Assembly: GCA_012862575.1 (NCBI GenBank)
Contig: BLSF01000009.1
Coordinates: 1 to 64,000 of the forward strand
Direction: 5' to 3'
Length of the DNA: 64,000 nt
Source of the DNA: Parietichytrium sp. I65-24A
Taxonomy: Eukaryota; Sar; Bigyra; Thraustochytrida; Thraustochytriidae
Shown one piece after another: positions 50,553 through 60,874 of the stretch. The notes under the pieces are model-generated. The model saw nothing but the letters and a program-made list of their open reading frames with translations. It had not been told where the DNA came from and did not search any database. The position numbers were made by a program, and so were the translations under genes. Numbering within the stretch: the stretch's first letter is position 1; every line of letters begins with the position of its first letter.

Positions 50553-50568
50553 CTAGCTAGCTAGCTAG
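50553..50568. repeat. (CTAG)4
   Basis: Four perfect CTAG units form a self-complementary 16-bp tract. Single CTAGCTAG units also occur near 2115 and 61641, all non-coding. Confidence 0.8.
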
Positions 50569-51551
50569 AGACCATCCAACGTGACCGATACTGGATAGAT
50601 ATTAAGGGGGATTATGATTTGGAAAGGCTAACGGTTAGTGGGGCAAATAGTTTCGTAGATAAAGCTTAGTAAACTTGTGACTTTAGTAAAATAACGTAGA
50701 ATCCTGAAAGAGAAGAAAGAAGTATAGTCTGCAGCCGTTCGTCTTCAACTTGTAAATTTGTAAATTGTACACTCTATACACGCCATTGAAATCAACTTTC
50801 AGACGTCAACCTTGTCAATCAGACAACTCTTGATAGAAACCAGTTCATTCAATGACCATGTTCGCTGACACTATTGTGAACAGGAACAAAAAACACTTGA
50901 ATTTTGCAAACGCTAAAGCCGTAGTACTAGTACAAATGCCGCTGCTTTCAGTGTGACAGTAGCAAGCAATAGAGTAGTGTGATTATACGTGTTCACCATG
51001 GCCAACTGACTGTCATTTTCAACTGTGAAAAACCAAAGTGCCGACACCGACTAACCCAGCAACTAGACTCAGATACCCATGGCTATCACAACCTTAACGG
51101 GCGGATATGACTGGGCAAAAAGGCAGTTAGCATCACGCCTATCTTCGTCACTACAAGCATCGAGGGGAAACAACCGCTACTCTAGTACTCTAGCAGACCT
51201 CTTATCCGGAGTACATACACGGAAGGAGACAGAACAACTCCCACAGAGCCACAGTAGCCACAGACAGCCACAGTCAGTAGTGGGATAGCACATTCGTATA
51301 TTATCCCCTAGCAAACCAGCCACCCGACAATTTCCCACGCATCTCACATCAGGCATCAGGACTATCAGGACTTACTTGGCTCTATAACTAGTAACTAGTA
51401 TACCATGGCGTGACAGAAGACCAAGAGACCAAGCGAAAAAGGAAGGCGATGAGAGGGACGTCGGGATGTGAGGACTAGTTGTCTGCTATGAACTGAGTAG
51501 GCGGTGACTAGCTTGGGAGGTGCTGAGAGAGAGCGAGGAAAGAGAGAGAAG

Positions 51552-51572
51552 GAGAGAGAGAGAGAGAGAGAG
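51552..51572 (+). repeat. GA microsatellite in bZIP 5' region
   Basis: A 21-nt GA run on the sense strand lies about 570 bp upstream of the bZIP start codon, inside a longer purine-rich stretch from about 51520, and is followed by AACAAGAA/AACAAC repeats to about 51660. Confidence 0.8.
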
Positions 51573-51711
51573 GTGAACACAACAACACAACACAAAGAAC
51601 AAGAAACAAGAAACAAGAAAAACAACAACAACAACAGGAAACAACAGCAACAACAGCGACAATCAATCGATCGAACGTAGTAACTTTTATCCCTCTGCCA
51701 CGAGAATCAAA

Positions 51712-51734
51712 AGCAGCAGCAGCAGCAGCAGCAG
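51712..51734 (+). repeat. (AGC)7 trinucleotide repeat
   Basis: Seven AGC units plus AG lie in the bZIP 5' region about 410 bp before the ATG. It is non-coding as far as I can see. Confidence 0.8.
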
Positions 51735-52144
51735 AAATAAGAGAAGGTGAGGAGGAGACGAGGAGACGAGGAGAGGAAGGCGGCGTCTCTGGCGTGTAGC
51801 GGCAGGTCGCTCGCGGTGTGGGCTCTCCCATCTTCGTCCGTAGTCCGTAGTCCGTAGGCCACGGACGCTGTCGTGGTGCTCGTTTGTTCACTGGAGGCTC
51901 TCTTGCTGACTGCGTTTGGTGCCGCTTCTCACGTCTGCAAGTCTGCACGGCCGTACGCGCGCGTGTCCGTCTGTCATTTACGTCGCCACGGCGGCTTTGG
52001 TGTCATTTGGTGGCGCTGGTTGATCGACAGGCGTGCGGCCATCCAAGTCTGTCGGCTGATCCTTGTTTTTGTTCTGTTTTGTTTGGTTTTGCATCGCAGG
52101 GGTTGGTTTGTCTTGTTCTTTCGGACTCGGAGCGCGCTGGAGGG

Positions 52145-53974
52145 ATGACGAGGAAAAGGTCTCGGTCGCAGCTTCCTGCCTCTGAGATGCAGGGCGGGAA
52201 TGTGCCTGTGCAGATGCCGTTCCAGATGCCCATGGAGATGCAAATGCAAGGCCCGGGCGGGATGATGCCCCAAATGGCTATTCCGCAGATGTACCCCCCA
52301 GTGCTACACGAGCAGCAGTTCATGCATCAGCACAACCTTCACGCCCCTGTACAGTCCTATCATGGAGTGATGAAGAAGGAGGTTGTGGAGAACGATGACG
52401 TTGATGCCAGCGATGATTCGGAGGATGGCCACGACGAAGAAACCAACGGCATCGACACTGGTGACGACGAGATGCCTGCCAAGAAAGTCGCAACCTCCAT
52501 GAGGTATCCTTCCAACTCCGACGATCACGCCAGCTTCCCCGCAATCCAAACTCATCCATCTCAACTGAGTGGTGCGCGCGACAGATTCATGGAACCAAGC
52601 TCTGGCAGCTCTGGCTATTTCCCGGGACCTGGCGGACTCGGAGACAGCTCGGCGCTGGACTCTTCTGACCCAAGGAACCGCACAACGAAGAACGCGGAAG
52701 CATGTGCTCGCTATCGGGAACGCAGGAAACGCCAGGTGACCGACCTTGCAGATCGAAATCGAATGTTGGAAAACGAAAGATCATTTCTGCTTTCCCGCAT
52801 TGCTGAGCTTCAGAGCGAGGTGCAATTCATGAGAGGTGGCGGGGAGCTCGACCTCGCTAAAGAGAACGAGCTGCTTCGTGCGGAGGTTGAAAATCACAAG
52901 AAGCTCGTCAGAGACGTTGTTATCGCGACCCAAAGAGCTGACGAGATTTCTTTGCAAGAGAAAACGCGCTTGCTGTATGGAGTCATAGAGTCTGCTGTCG
53001 GTCAGGCTCTTGGGCTCGCCTACACGAGCAGCAACCTCGAAAGGGGTTGGCACGAAGGCAAGGACGTCATGATGGCAGGAAGTTTTCTTCGCATGTACTA
53101 TCAATACCTTCCGCTCGGGGCGCCAGAGAAGGACGCCCATCGTCTGAATTTGCGCTTTGTGCCGCGACAAGAGGTCAAGATTTCAATCAAGGAGCTACAG
53201 GAGGCAACTTTGCGATCTTGGTCTGACCCTGAGTTGCTCTCTAATGTGTTCGAAAAGTTCGCCACCCAGGTCGAATGCGAGAGAAAAGTGGAATCTTTGT
53301 CCACTGGAATTTTGGAAGACCAAGAGAATCGTGGCGTAAGGCTTTTTCGCGTCACTGGTCATGAGAAAGGCAGCGCAAAAGAAGATTACGAGCTAGTTTA
53401 TGCCACTGGATATAAACTGACCACAGTGTACCCTGCTGCGTTGCTCGGACCAGCCTTGGCAAAGAGGGAAGGTATCTCCCCTAGCGTCGCAGTGCCGGCC
53501 ATCGTTGTGGTCCAGACAACCAGCTCACAGCTCAATGTTTTCGTCAGCGACGAGCTGGAGAAGGGCATCGAGGATACTGGAGCGGCGCCCGGACTCGATG
53601 ATTTTGCGAACGGGTCTTTTGGCGCTGAAGTCCCGCCACGGGCTAAGCAAGCAAAGAGAATCGCATCCTCCTCCAGTGCGGCAAGATCCATGTCAGCAGA
53701 AACCTCAAGTACAACGGGAACTCTGAGCAATGAGTTCCGCAGCCCGTTGTTACTCGCTCACATCTCGTGGGCTCACGAAAAAATCCCGGACTGCCTCCGG
53801 ACACTCACCGTAAAGTCTTTTCCTATAGGGGATACGACGTTCCGTAGTCTTACAGGACGCGCTTGTCCGGCAGTGGATACCGAAGGAAACTTGGACTCCC
53901 ACTTTGCCAAAGAAATGGAAGAGCGGTACATTCGCGGCTTTCGGCAGGAAGATCCAACGTCGAAATTCGCTTGA
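52145..53974 (+). CDS. bZIP transcription factor
   Basis: This encodes 609 residues. The frame is open upstream from 51884 (TTG), but the first ATG is 52145. The N-terminus is Met/Gln/Pro-rich, then acidic (about 80-110). The basic region at about 178-198 contains N183-AEACARYR-x-RRKRQ, the bZIP N-x7-R core, and the heptad leucine zipper follows (LADRNRMLENERSFLLSRIAEL, written here in two parts: LADRNRMLEN and ERSFLLSRIAEL). C-terminal to the zipper is a conserved-looking soluble domain (about 270-600) with alternating strand-like and helical segments (for example FRVTGHEKGSAKEDYELVY), which I do not recognise; a PAS-like or START-like sensor is possible but unproven. It is presumably a nuclear DNA-binding dimer. 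It is convergent with the coiled-coil gene (269 bp). Confidence 0.88.
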   Translation: MTRKRSRSQLPASEMQGGNVPVQMPFQMPMEMQMQGPGGMMPQMAIPQMYPPVLHEQQFMHQHNLHAPVQSYHGVMKKEVVENDDVDASDDSEDGHDEETNGIDTGDDEMPAKKVATSMRYPSNSDDHASFPAIQTHPSQLSGARDRFMEPSSGSSGYFPGPGGLGDSSALDSSDPRNRTTKNAEACARYRERRKRQVTDLADRNRMLENERSFLLSRIAELQSEVQFMRGGGELDLAKENELLRAEVENHKKLVRDVVIATQRADEISLQEKTRLLYGVIESAVGQALGLAYTSSNLERGWHEGKDVMMAGSFLRMYYQYLPLGAPEKDAHRLNLRFVPRQEVKISIKELQEATLRSWSDPELLSNVFEKFATQVECERKVESLSTGILEDQENRGVRLFRVTGHEKGSAKEDYELVYATGYKLTTVYPAALLGPALAKREGISPSVAVPAIVVVQTTSSQLNVFVSDELEKGIEDTGAAPGLDDFANGSFGAEVPPRAKQAKRIASSSSAARSMSAETSSTTGTLSNEFRSPLLLAHISWAHEKIPDCLRTLTVKSFPIGDTTFRSLTGRACPAVDTEGNLDSHFAKEMEERYIRGFRQEDPTSKFA

Positions 53975-54243
53975 GGATTGACAAAATTCCACACCAGTTT
54001 TGGTTTCATTTTTTTTACAATGCGCTTACTGCGCGCTCTCAGAACTAAAACCTAGTAAAAGATTTTTCAAATTTTGAACGAAAGTTTTTATCTTCCTTTT
54101 TTTTTTCCTGCCGTGCGTTTTTCAATGGACATGTTTCGCTGTCAAAATTGATTGATTGATTTCAAAAGAGAAATTGTCAAATACAAGTATTGATATCATA
54201 TCATCACGAACTATTGATCACAGGCTCTTTTAGCCTCCGTACC

Positions 54244-57200
54244 TCAATTGCTACTCTCAGGAGCCCCATTCGCGGCAGCTAGCGCGCGGAGCAGTTGCTT
54301 CTGTTGTTCAACAAGAATTTGAACGAGGCCTGCTTCGAGATCTTTTAATTTCGACTCCTTTGCATGAGCTTGCTCCTCGATACCACGCATTCTCTGCGTG
54401 ACAGAGTCCAGCTGCTCCTTCTTCTGCGAAGCCTGATCAAGAAGGTGCTCGAATTCCTGGTCAAGGCGGCGTTTCTTCTTTGCATGAGTAACGTTAATCT
54501 TGCCATCCTGGATAGCAGACACCTTGCTCATCTCTTGAATCTGGAATTCGATTTCACGAATTTGGCCCTCGAGATGAGCGAGCTCTTTTCCTTTTTCAGA
54601 AAGCTCCTTCTCGCAGTCGTGCTTCGCGTGCTGCAACTTGCTCAAGTCGTCCTGAATCACCGTCGACTCCACTTTCGTCTGCATCAGCTCGCTTCGCTTA
54701 TAATTGGTAAGAATATCGCGAATCGATTTGTTGACGTTTTCGTGCTCTTGAATTCGCTTATCGGAGCGCCCCAGCTGCCTTTCCAGCTTTTCTATTTTAG
54801 TTGCAAGAGGCTTTTGAAGATCCTTCACCTTGGCCAAAACTTCTTTCCCGAGCTTATTTCGGTACTTGCAGAATGACGACACCGCCTTCGCCTTATCGAT
54901 TCGCCTCTGCAGCTCATTTGCGATGAGGATCTTCTTCACCTGATCTATCTTTCTTTGAAGATCATAATTCGAATCCTCAGCTTCTTCAAGAGCCTCCTTC
55001 GACTCCTCGGCAACAAGGCGTAGCTTCTGAGCCTCCTGCTCCGCCTTAATTACGCGGTCCTCTGACAGCCCCATTCGCTCATCAAGCTCATCTTGCAACC
55101 TTTCAATCTGTGTTCCTAACCGTTGCTCGACATCCCGTCGAGCTGCTGCGACTGCACTTTGGAGTAGCTGATTAGCCTCCTTCAGCTTCTTCTCGGTTAT
55201 TGCATTGCATTCCTCAAGGATCAATTTTTCAGATTCCTCGCGCTCTTCGGAAAGTTGTTTGAGCACCGCTTCAAATCGCTGGCGTTCTTCGGCCTTCACT
55301 TTATTTACTTGCGCTGCAAGTTGAGTGGCAGCTTCGCGCGAGCATGCTTCCAGCGCCTGTCTCTTCATCTCTTCGCCTTTTTCGAGTACTCGCTGCAACT
55401 CCTCTTTGCCTTGCACTTTGCTGACCTGCAGGAGCCGTTGCTTTTCGCCCTCAAAACGAGCCAGCTCAACTTCTTGCTGCTTTGCAATCTCTTCTAGTCT
55501 TGCTTTCATCGCCGCGGCATGCTCGGCCTTCAGTTCCTCCTCTTGCTTTGCAAGTTTCTTTTCTCCCTCCGCTTCAACTTGGGACACCGCTTTCTCCAGA
55601 TTTTCAGATGCTTGTTGCCTTTCTGTTGCAAGGTCTTGCTGAAACTTGCTTTCAAGTTGCTCCTCCAGTTTCCGCAATTCGTGCTCCGCCTCCTTCTTCA
55701 AGCGCTCCTGCTCCCTAGCCGCCTCTGCTGTGCATTCCTGGAGCGCCCGTTGCCACTTCTCTGTAGCCGACTTGAGTTGCCTCGCGTGCTCGTCACGAGC
55801 TTCTGACTGACTCTTGCTGGCCAGTTCTTGCGCGGTAGCCTCAACTGCTAAAATCTCTTGCTTCCGCTTGCGGTCGAGGTCGAGTCGAAGATCATCAATG
55901 TGCTCCGCGTGACGCTTCTCGTGCTCAGAGATCATTCGGTTCAGCCTTTCTTCGAACCGTAAACGCTCTTCTTCCTTCTCCGCCTCGAAGCGTTTGTGCA
56001 GCGTTTCTGAGCGCTCACGCATATCTGCCTCGTGCGCACAAGTCAGATTTTCCACGCGTCTCCTGTACGAGTCCTCTGCTTCGGCCAAAGCTTCTGCCAA
56101 AGCCTTTTCGTGCTTTTCATTTAGCTCTTGACGCATCAATGCCAGTCTTTGCTCTGCTTCCTTTTCGGCGCTCTTTATTCCGCGCTCATGATCTTGCTTG
56201 CTGGTTTCGATTAACCCTTTCAAAGCCTTCTCTTTGTCTTCAAGCAAAGCTTTCTTCAAAAGGCGGTATTCCTCTTCCCGTTGCGAGCGAAGACTTGCAA
56301 CTTCCTCTTCATGAGCCCTTTTCAGCGCTTCTGTTTCGGAATTGAAACGACTTTCGAACTCGGTCGACGCCGCTTCTAGCGCCGCAATTTTCTCATGCTC
56401 AGCGCGTTTAAGAATTGTCTGCTTTTCCGCGCCGAGAGCAGCTTGAAGACGCTTTAGTTTAATGTCCCCTTCGTGAATCGTGTCCTGAATGCTTGATTCG
56501 TACAGTTGCTTTTGTTCCAAGAGTGCTTTCTGAAAACACGCCTCTTGCACGTTTAACTCGCGGGCAACTAGGGCCCGCTTGTCCTCGCTCGACATTTGGG
56601 ACAATTCACGCAGCTGACTCGCAAATTCAATCTTTAGACCTGTCACGTGATTCTCCAAATTTCTACTTGACTGTTCGTTCAGATGTTCCTTCAGCTGAAA
56701 TAGCTGCATTTCCGTTTCTTTGCGATGCTGCTGAGACCTTACCGCAAAGTCTTCAGAAGCTCTTCCAAGGGCGGCTCCAGTTGCGCTGAATGCCCGGAGG
56801 CGCTCAAACGCCTGAGCTTGCGCAACTCTCATTCTTCGCTCCAGCCCACTCCACGCGCGCTGCAGACCCTCTCGGCGTTGCGCCCTAAAATCGTTCAAAG
56901 AGATCGAGTCCTTGAGGGCCAACATGTTCTTGTTCGCTTCACTTGCCTGAGCATGAGCCTCAGAAAGATTGTTGCGGAGGCTTCGGACTTCCTTTGCGTG
57001 CTGATTTTCCATGTCCTCGATACGCCGCTCCAAAGAAGCAACAGTCTTTTTGAAACCCTCCGTCGCCTGTGATGCTTCACTATCCAGAGAGGCCGAAGCT
57101 CTTCGAGCGGCTTCCAACTCATGCTTCAGATCTTCAATGCGGTTGAAAGAACCTTCGAGTGCTTCCGCATCTACTTTAAGCTGATCTTTTGCTTTGGCAT

Positions 57201-60200
57201 AAGCTATTTTCAGCTCTTCCACCTGTGTGACCAGGTTGCTGACTTGCCCTTGGGACTCGAGGGCCTGCTGACGTAACTGAGACTCCTTTTCGGCAAATTT
57301 CTGCTCCATAGACCTCATCTCCGACTCCTTAGACTGAATATCTAACTTCCAGTCCTCGGTGCACTTGCGAAGTTGAGTTTGAGTCCGCGCAACAGCTGAT
57401 TCCAATTCAGCTTTTAAACCAGTTTCTACGTTGAGCTGCTTTTCGAGGTATTCAACTTGGTTCTCAAGTTGCTTCAGCTCAGTTTGGGAGATTGCAAACT
57501 GTGAATCAAGCTCTGACCCTTGTGCACGTGGGTCGTCAGGCGCAGCTGAGCCGGAGCTCATGGACAATGTGGCCTGCAGCTCGGCAACATTGCGCTCCAG
57601 CTCCTCCTTCTCTTGCTCAAGTCTGCTTGTCTGCTGCTTTGCTCGTCTATGATCTTGCTCGCTCAGAGCAAGTTTGCGCTTTGTCACTTCAACCTCAGTG
57701 TGCATTTTCGCAAGATTGGCTTGGAGAGTTCCAACTTTCTCTTCGAGCAAAGCGATTTGTGCGCGTGGAACTTCAAGCTCCTTTTCGAACGCGTCTTCTC
57801 GTTCTCGAAGCTCAGACTTGTGCCCGATTTCTATTTTTGCCAACTCTGCTTTGTGTTGCTGAGTTAATACTTGAAGTTGCTCTTGTTGTTTTCCTAGCGA
57901 CTCCTTCAGAGCATGCACGCTCTCTAATTGTGCCTTCGCCTGTGTCTGCATGTAAGCGAGCTCATTTTTCATTCGGGCTACTTTTGCTTCTGCAGCCGCC
58001 CGCACAGCATTAATAGCCGCATCTTCCGAGGTTCCGAGGCTCGCAAGGCTCTTCAGTGACTGCGTCGCAGCTGCAAGTTCTTCCTGGAGCTGCAACTTCT
58101 CGCCTCCTAATTGGCCAATCTGTCTCCGGAGATCTTGCTCTCTAGTTTTTGCAACCTCCAAGCTGTTTTGGGTGTCGCGAATGACGACATGTTTAGCATC
58201 GTTTTCCGAGCTAATCTTTTCGAGTTCGTCGCGGAGCTCGGCGAGCTGCTCGAAATGCTTTTGCTGTAATTGCTTGGTAGAGTCTTTGAGGGCCTCCTCT
58301 GACTGACTTCGAAGACGGCGAATTTCCCCGTTCATGTCGACAATTCGTTCATTGAGCTCGTTTATCGTGCGTTGCATTTCGGATCGTACTCGAAGTCCTT
58401 CCGAAACCTTTGCCGCCAATGTCTTCTCTGTATCTCCCTGAGCAGAGGTTGCCAGCGCGGCATGGCGCACCTGCTCCACCTCGAAATTTAGCCTTTCAAT
58501 CTCATCTTCCTTCTCCTTCATAGCGGTAAGAAAGTCCCTCTGTGATTTAGTCAATTGTTCTCTCGCATCATCCAGTTCTTGCTTGTACTCGTCCATGCCA
58601 GCCGACTTTTGCCCCAAAGCATTTGAAAGGGCCTCGACCTTGGCTTTCAACGAGCCAAGTTCTTGCAAGTGATCCTGCCGGTCTTGCTCTAGCTGTCCCA
58701 GCAGCTCTTCCTGCTTGATGACTTGCTCGCGGAGACGCTTTTGTTCCATCTCGCTTTTCATGGTGTCAGCGTGGCGCATGAGAAATTCCGTTTCGGCGTA
58801 CGACGGGATTGTTGCCTCTGGTACCACTGCCTTCGCGGCCACGGCAACTTTGCTATTAGACTTCGCTGGCTGTTTTCTGAGATGCTTTGGAGTTGTTTTT
58901 TGTGGGGTCTCTCGCTCCGCTGCGTGATGGGGTTGCGATCGCGCTTCGCTTGTGAGGCGTACCTCCGGCGACTCCAATGTGCTTTTGTCAAGGGCAGTTT
59001 CTGTTGGGATAGCTTGATCACCTTCTGAGAATACACGGGATTGGCTCGGAGCGAAACCGCTTTCTCTCAGCTTGCTTAAATTGCCGTAAATGGCAAAACA
59101 GTCAGAGCAGACTTTCGTCTCTTGGTAGAAGGAATCTGCGTGCTTCAACCCCAGCTCAGATTGAAGACGCGCATCCAGCTCTTTCCAAGCCGATGCGAAG
59201 TCTGAGTCTGAGCGCATAGATCCGTCTGTTTGCCTGATCGCACCTGTCACAAAATGCATCTCATTTCGCGCCAGTAATATGTCTTTCTGCTCGATGTCAT
59301 GTAGCTCCTCGTGCGCCGGTGCGGGCGGATTTTTTCCGGCCCTCTTTCCCTTCGTCTGCTTCCCACCTTGCTGTTGTTGCTGCTGCCTCTTCTTGCGTTT
59401 GCGAACAAGTTGTGAAGAACTGGTAGCCCGAACCCTCTCAAGCTCTTTTGTTGCAGTCGCAGACTCTTCCGAAGAGTTTTGTTTCGCGTCTTCTGCTTTG
59501 GAGCCCGATCGGAACAATGCCAAATCCAAAATAAGTAAGGGATCACCAGTAACATCCGCCATCAATCCGCAAAAATCCCCTCTGCATCTAGTGAACGCTG
59601 GCTTGGATGTGCCTTCTCCGGCACTTGGGGTCCTGATTTTTGACTTGGTCGTGACTACCGAGCTCGCTGATCCAGAGGTCATTGTCCGTAAAGAAGGGAG
59701 TTCGGGTGTGGACAAGGTAGTCTTTTGCCTGCTACCTAATACTCGGGATTTGGAACCCCTTTCTTGCTTTCGTCTCTTGGGCGTTCCGCGCGAGTCTCCG
59801 CCAATTTCTTCGTCCTCCCGGGCGTCCTCTTCTGCGGATTTGCCCTCCATGGTAGCCGAGGGAATTATTTCTCCATTAATAGCGCTCGTTAAGGTATTGC
59901 TCAGACTTGTCAAACGGAAAATGCCATCCTTATCTGCAGTGAACAAAAGTTCCATGGAGAAAACCTGCGCCCCGCTTGACGCCTCAATAGTATCAACAAG
60001 CTCGCGAGTCATCCCGTCAAGAGCCGATTCAACATCGAGCACATCCGTAGGCCGCCCTGACACTACGGTGGTTTCGCTTCCAAACTCTCGCGAATAAGCT
60101 GTGCGACACTTGACTTGGTCCTCCAAAGTTTTGCCCGCCCCAACACAGGCTTGGATGTACTCCACGGCAGCAAGTCCGCCGTCGCGTTTTGCCCCAGCAA

Positions 60201-60678
60201 TCAGCGCGAGAAAAGTGGTTTTGTCCAATCTATGTGATGTGCCATTGTCCATATGAACTACTGCTACGGGGGTTCCCTCTGCGGTGTGAACGTCACAATT
60301 TGCCATCGCAAGGACTCTATCGCGAAGCCTTGACCATGAAAGATTACTCCCGCTCCTACACCGCAACTTGCCCTCATCATCATTCATCACCCATCGCCAC
60401 GGCCTCTTGCGTCCACTGGAGCTCTTTGCATCCTCCGCGTTTGCGCTTTGTTCGTGATTATTACTTCTCCCGTTGCCGTCGTTCCCGCTGTTATTATTGT
60501 TGTTGCTCACACTCTTGGCACCAGCTACCTGATTGGCGTCCGCAAACAGCAATATATCTGCAATCGGCACCGTGCACCCAGGCCCTTGCTTCCGGCTGCC
60601 GTGATGTGGGCTGCGATGTTTGCCCTTACCACCTTCCGGAGCGAGCTGCGCCCAAGCCCAGCTCGCGCTGCGTTCCAT
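54244..60678 (-). CDS. giant coiled-coil protein with N-terminal globular region
   Basis: This encodes 2144 residues. The N-terminal third (1-600) is not coiled coil: two segments look globular (about 80-280, and about 480-540, with FVTGAIRQTDGS and KVCSDCFAIYGNLSKLRE), separated by low-complexity charged and poly-Gln/Lys linkers. From about residue 625 to 2130 the protein is almost entirely heptad-rich Glu/Lys/Gln/Ala sequence with few breaks. There is no myosin or kinesin motor, no SMC ATPase and no membrane segment. The layout fits a centrosomal, basal-body or ciliary structural protein, which would suit the neighbouring ciliary genes, but this is inference; golgin-like tethers have the same look. 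The ATG at 60678 is the first in frame. A CT-rich plus-strand tract (GA on the sense strand) lies about 135 bp upstream. Confidence 0.85.
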   Translation of the reverse strand: MERSASWAWAQLAPEGGKGKHRSPHHGSRKQGPGCTVPIADILLFADANQVAGAKSVSNNNNNSGNDGNGRSNNHEQSANAEDAKSSSGRKRPWRWVMNDDEGKLRCRSGSNLSWSRLRDRVLAMANCDVHTAEGTPVAVVHMDNGTSHRLDKTTFLALIAGAKRDGGLAAVEYIQACVGAGKTLEDQVKCRTAYSREFGSETTVVSGRPTDVLDVESALDGMTRELVDTIEASSGAQVFSMELLFTADKDGIFRLTSLSNTLTSAINGEIIPSATMEGKSAEEDAREDEEIGGDSRGTPKRRKQERGSKSRVLGSRQKTTLSTPELPSLRTMTSGSASSVVTTKSKIRTPSAGEGTSKPAFTRCRGDFCGLMADVTGDPLLILDLALFRSGSKAEDAKQNSSEESATATKELERVRATSSSQLVRKRKKRQQQQQQGGKQTKGKRAGKNPPAPAHEELHDIEQKDILLARNEMHFVTGAIRQTDGSMRSDSDFASAWKELDARLQSELGLKHADSFYQETKVCSDCFAIYGNLSKLRESGFAPSQSRVFSEGDQAIPTETALDKSTLESPEVRLTSEARSQPHHAAERETPQKTTPKHLRKQPAKSNSKVAVAAKAVVPEATIPSYAETEFLMRHADTMKSEMEQKRLREQVIKQEELLGQLEQDRQDHLQELGSLKAKVEALSNALGQKSAGMDEYKQELDDAREQLTKSQRDFLTAMKEKEDEIERLNFEVEQVRHAALATSAQGDTEKTLAAKVSEGLRVRSEMQRTINELNERIVDMNGEIRRLRSQSEEALKDSTKQLQQKHFEQLAELRDELEKISSENDAKHVVIRDTQNSLEVAKTREQDLRRQIGQLGGEKLQLQEELAAATQSLKSLASLGTSEDAAINAVRAAAEAKVARMKNELAYMQTQAKAQLESVHALKESLGKQQEQLQVLTQQHKAELAKIEIGHKSELREREDAFEKELEVPRAQIALLEEKVGTLQANLAKMHTEVEVTKRKLALSEQDHRRAKQQTSRLEQEKEELERNVAELQATLSMSSGSAAPDDPRAQGSELDSQFAISQTELKQLENQVEYLEKQLNVETGLKAELESAVARTQTQLRKCTEDWKLDIQSKESEMRSMEQKFAEKESQLRQQALESQGQVSNLVTQVEELKIAYAKAKDQLKVDAEALEGSFNRIEDLKHELEAARRASASLDSEASQATEGFKKTVASLERRIEDMENQHAKEVRSLRNNLSEAHAQASEANKNMLALKDSISLNDFRAQRREGLQRAWSGLERRMRVAQAQAFERLRAFSATGAALGRASEDFAVRSQQHRKETEMQLFQLKEHLNEQSSRNLENHVTGLKIEFASQLRELSQMSSEDKRALVARELNVQEACFQKALLEQKQLYESSIQDTIHEGDIKLKRLQAALGAEKQTILKRAEHEKIAALEAASTEFESRFNSETEALKRAHEEEVASLRSQREEEYRLLKKALLEDKEKALKGLIETSKQDHERGIKSAEKEAEQRLALMRQELNEKHEKALAEALAEAEDSYRRRVENLTCAHEADMRERSETLHKRFEAEKEEERLRFEERLNRMISEHEKRHAEHIDDLRLDLDRKRKQEILAVEATAQELASKSQSEARDEHARQLKSATEKWQRALQECTAEAAREQERLKKEAEHELRKLEEQLESKFQQDLATERQQASENLEKAVSQVEAEGEKKLAKQEEELKAEHAAAMKARLEEIAKQQEVELARFEGEKQRLLQVSKVQGKEELQRVLEKGEEMKRQALEACSREAATQLAAQVNKVKAEERQRFEAVLKQLSEEREESEKLILEECNAITEKKLKEANQLLQSAVAAARRDVEQRLGTQIERLQDELDERMGLSEDRVIKAEQEAQKLRLVAEESKEALEEAEDSNYDLQRKIDQVKKILIANELQRRIDKAKAVSSFCKYRNKLGKEVLAKVKDLQKPLATKIEKLERQLGRSDKRIQEHENVNKSIRDILTNYKRSELMQTKVESTVIQDDLSKLQHAKHDCEKELSEKGKELAHLEGQIREIEFQIQEMSKVSAIQDGKINVTHAKKKRRLDQEFEHLLDQASQKKEQLDSVTQRMRGIEEQAHAKESKLKDLEAGLVQILVEQQKQLLRALAAANGAPESSN

Positions 60679-60811
60679 CTGAGTCTCTTCCTATTACCAA
60701 CAACCACGATGTGAGCTCAAAAAGACCGATTGACAACGTCTGAGCCTTGACAAATCGGGTCTGCCGCTCTCCACGGACTGCTTTCGCGCAAGCACGTTGA
60801 CCGCCCTTCCG

Positions 60812-60874
60812 CTTCCTCTCTCTCTCTGTCTCTCCCTGTCTCTGTCTCTGTCTCTCTCTGTCTGTCTGTCTCAC
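60812..60874 (-). repeat. CT/TCTG-rich simple repeat (GA-rich on coiled-coil gene sense strand)
   Basis: This is a 63-nt run of TCTC, TCTG and TCCC units on the plus strand. On the sense strand of the coiled-coil gene it is a GA/CAGA-rich leader 134-196 nt before the ATG. Confidence 0.8.

Larger units (their letters stand above)
48936..52144. other. long intergenic region (3.2 kb) before bZIP gene
   Basis: This is the longest non-coding stretch of the window. It contains a possible small minus-strand gene at 49029-49217, a TATATAAATAAGG box at about 49487-49499, TACCGGTA at 50082-50089, (CTAG)4 at 50553-50568, and, near the bZIP gene, GA, AAC and AGC repeats on its sense strand. Otherwise nothing is recognised. 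Confidence 0.5.

Noticed and set aside
51884-52144. Upstream extension of the bZIP protein from a TTG
   Set aside because: No ATG in the extension. Its Cys/Val/Phe-rich translation is unlike the hydrophilic N-termini of bZIP factors.
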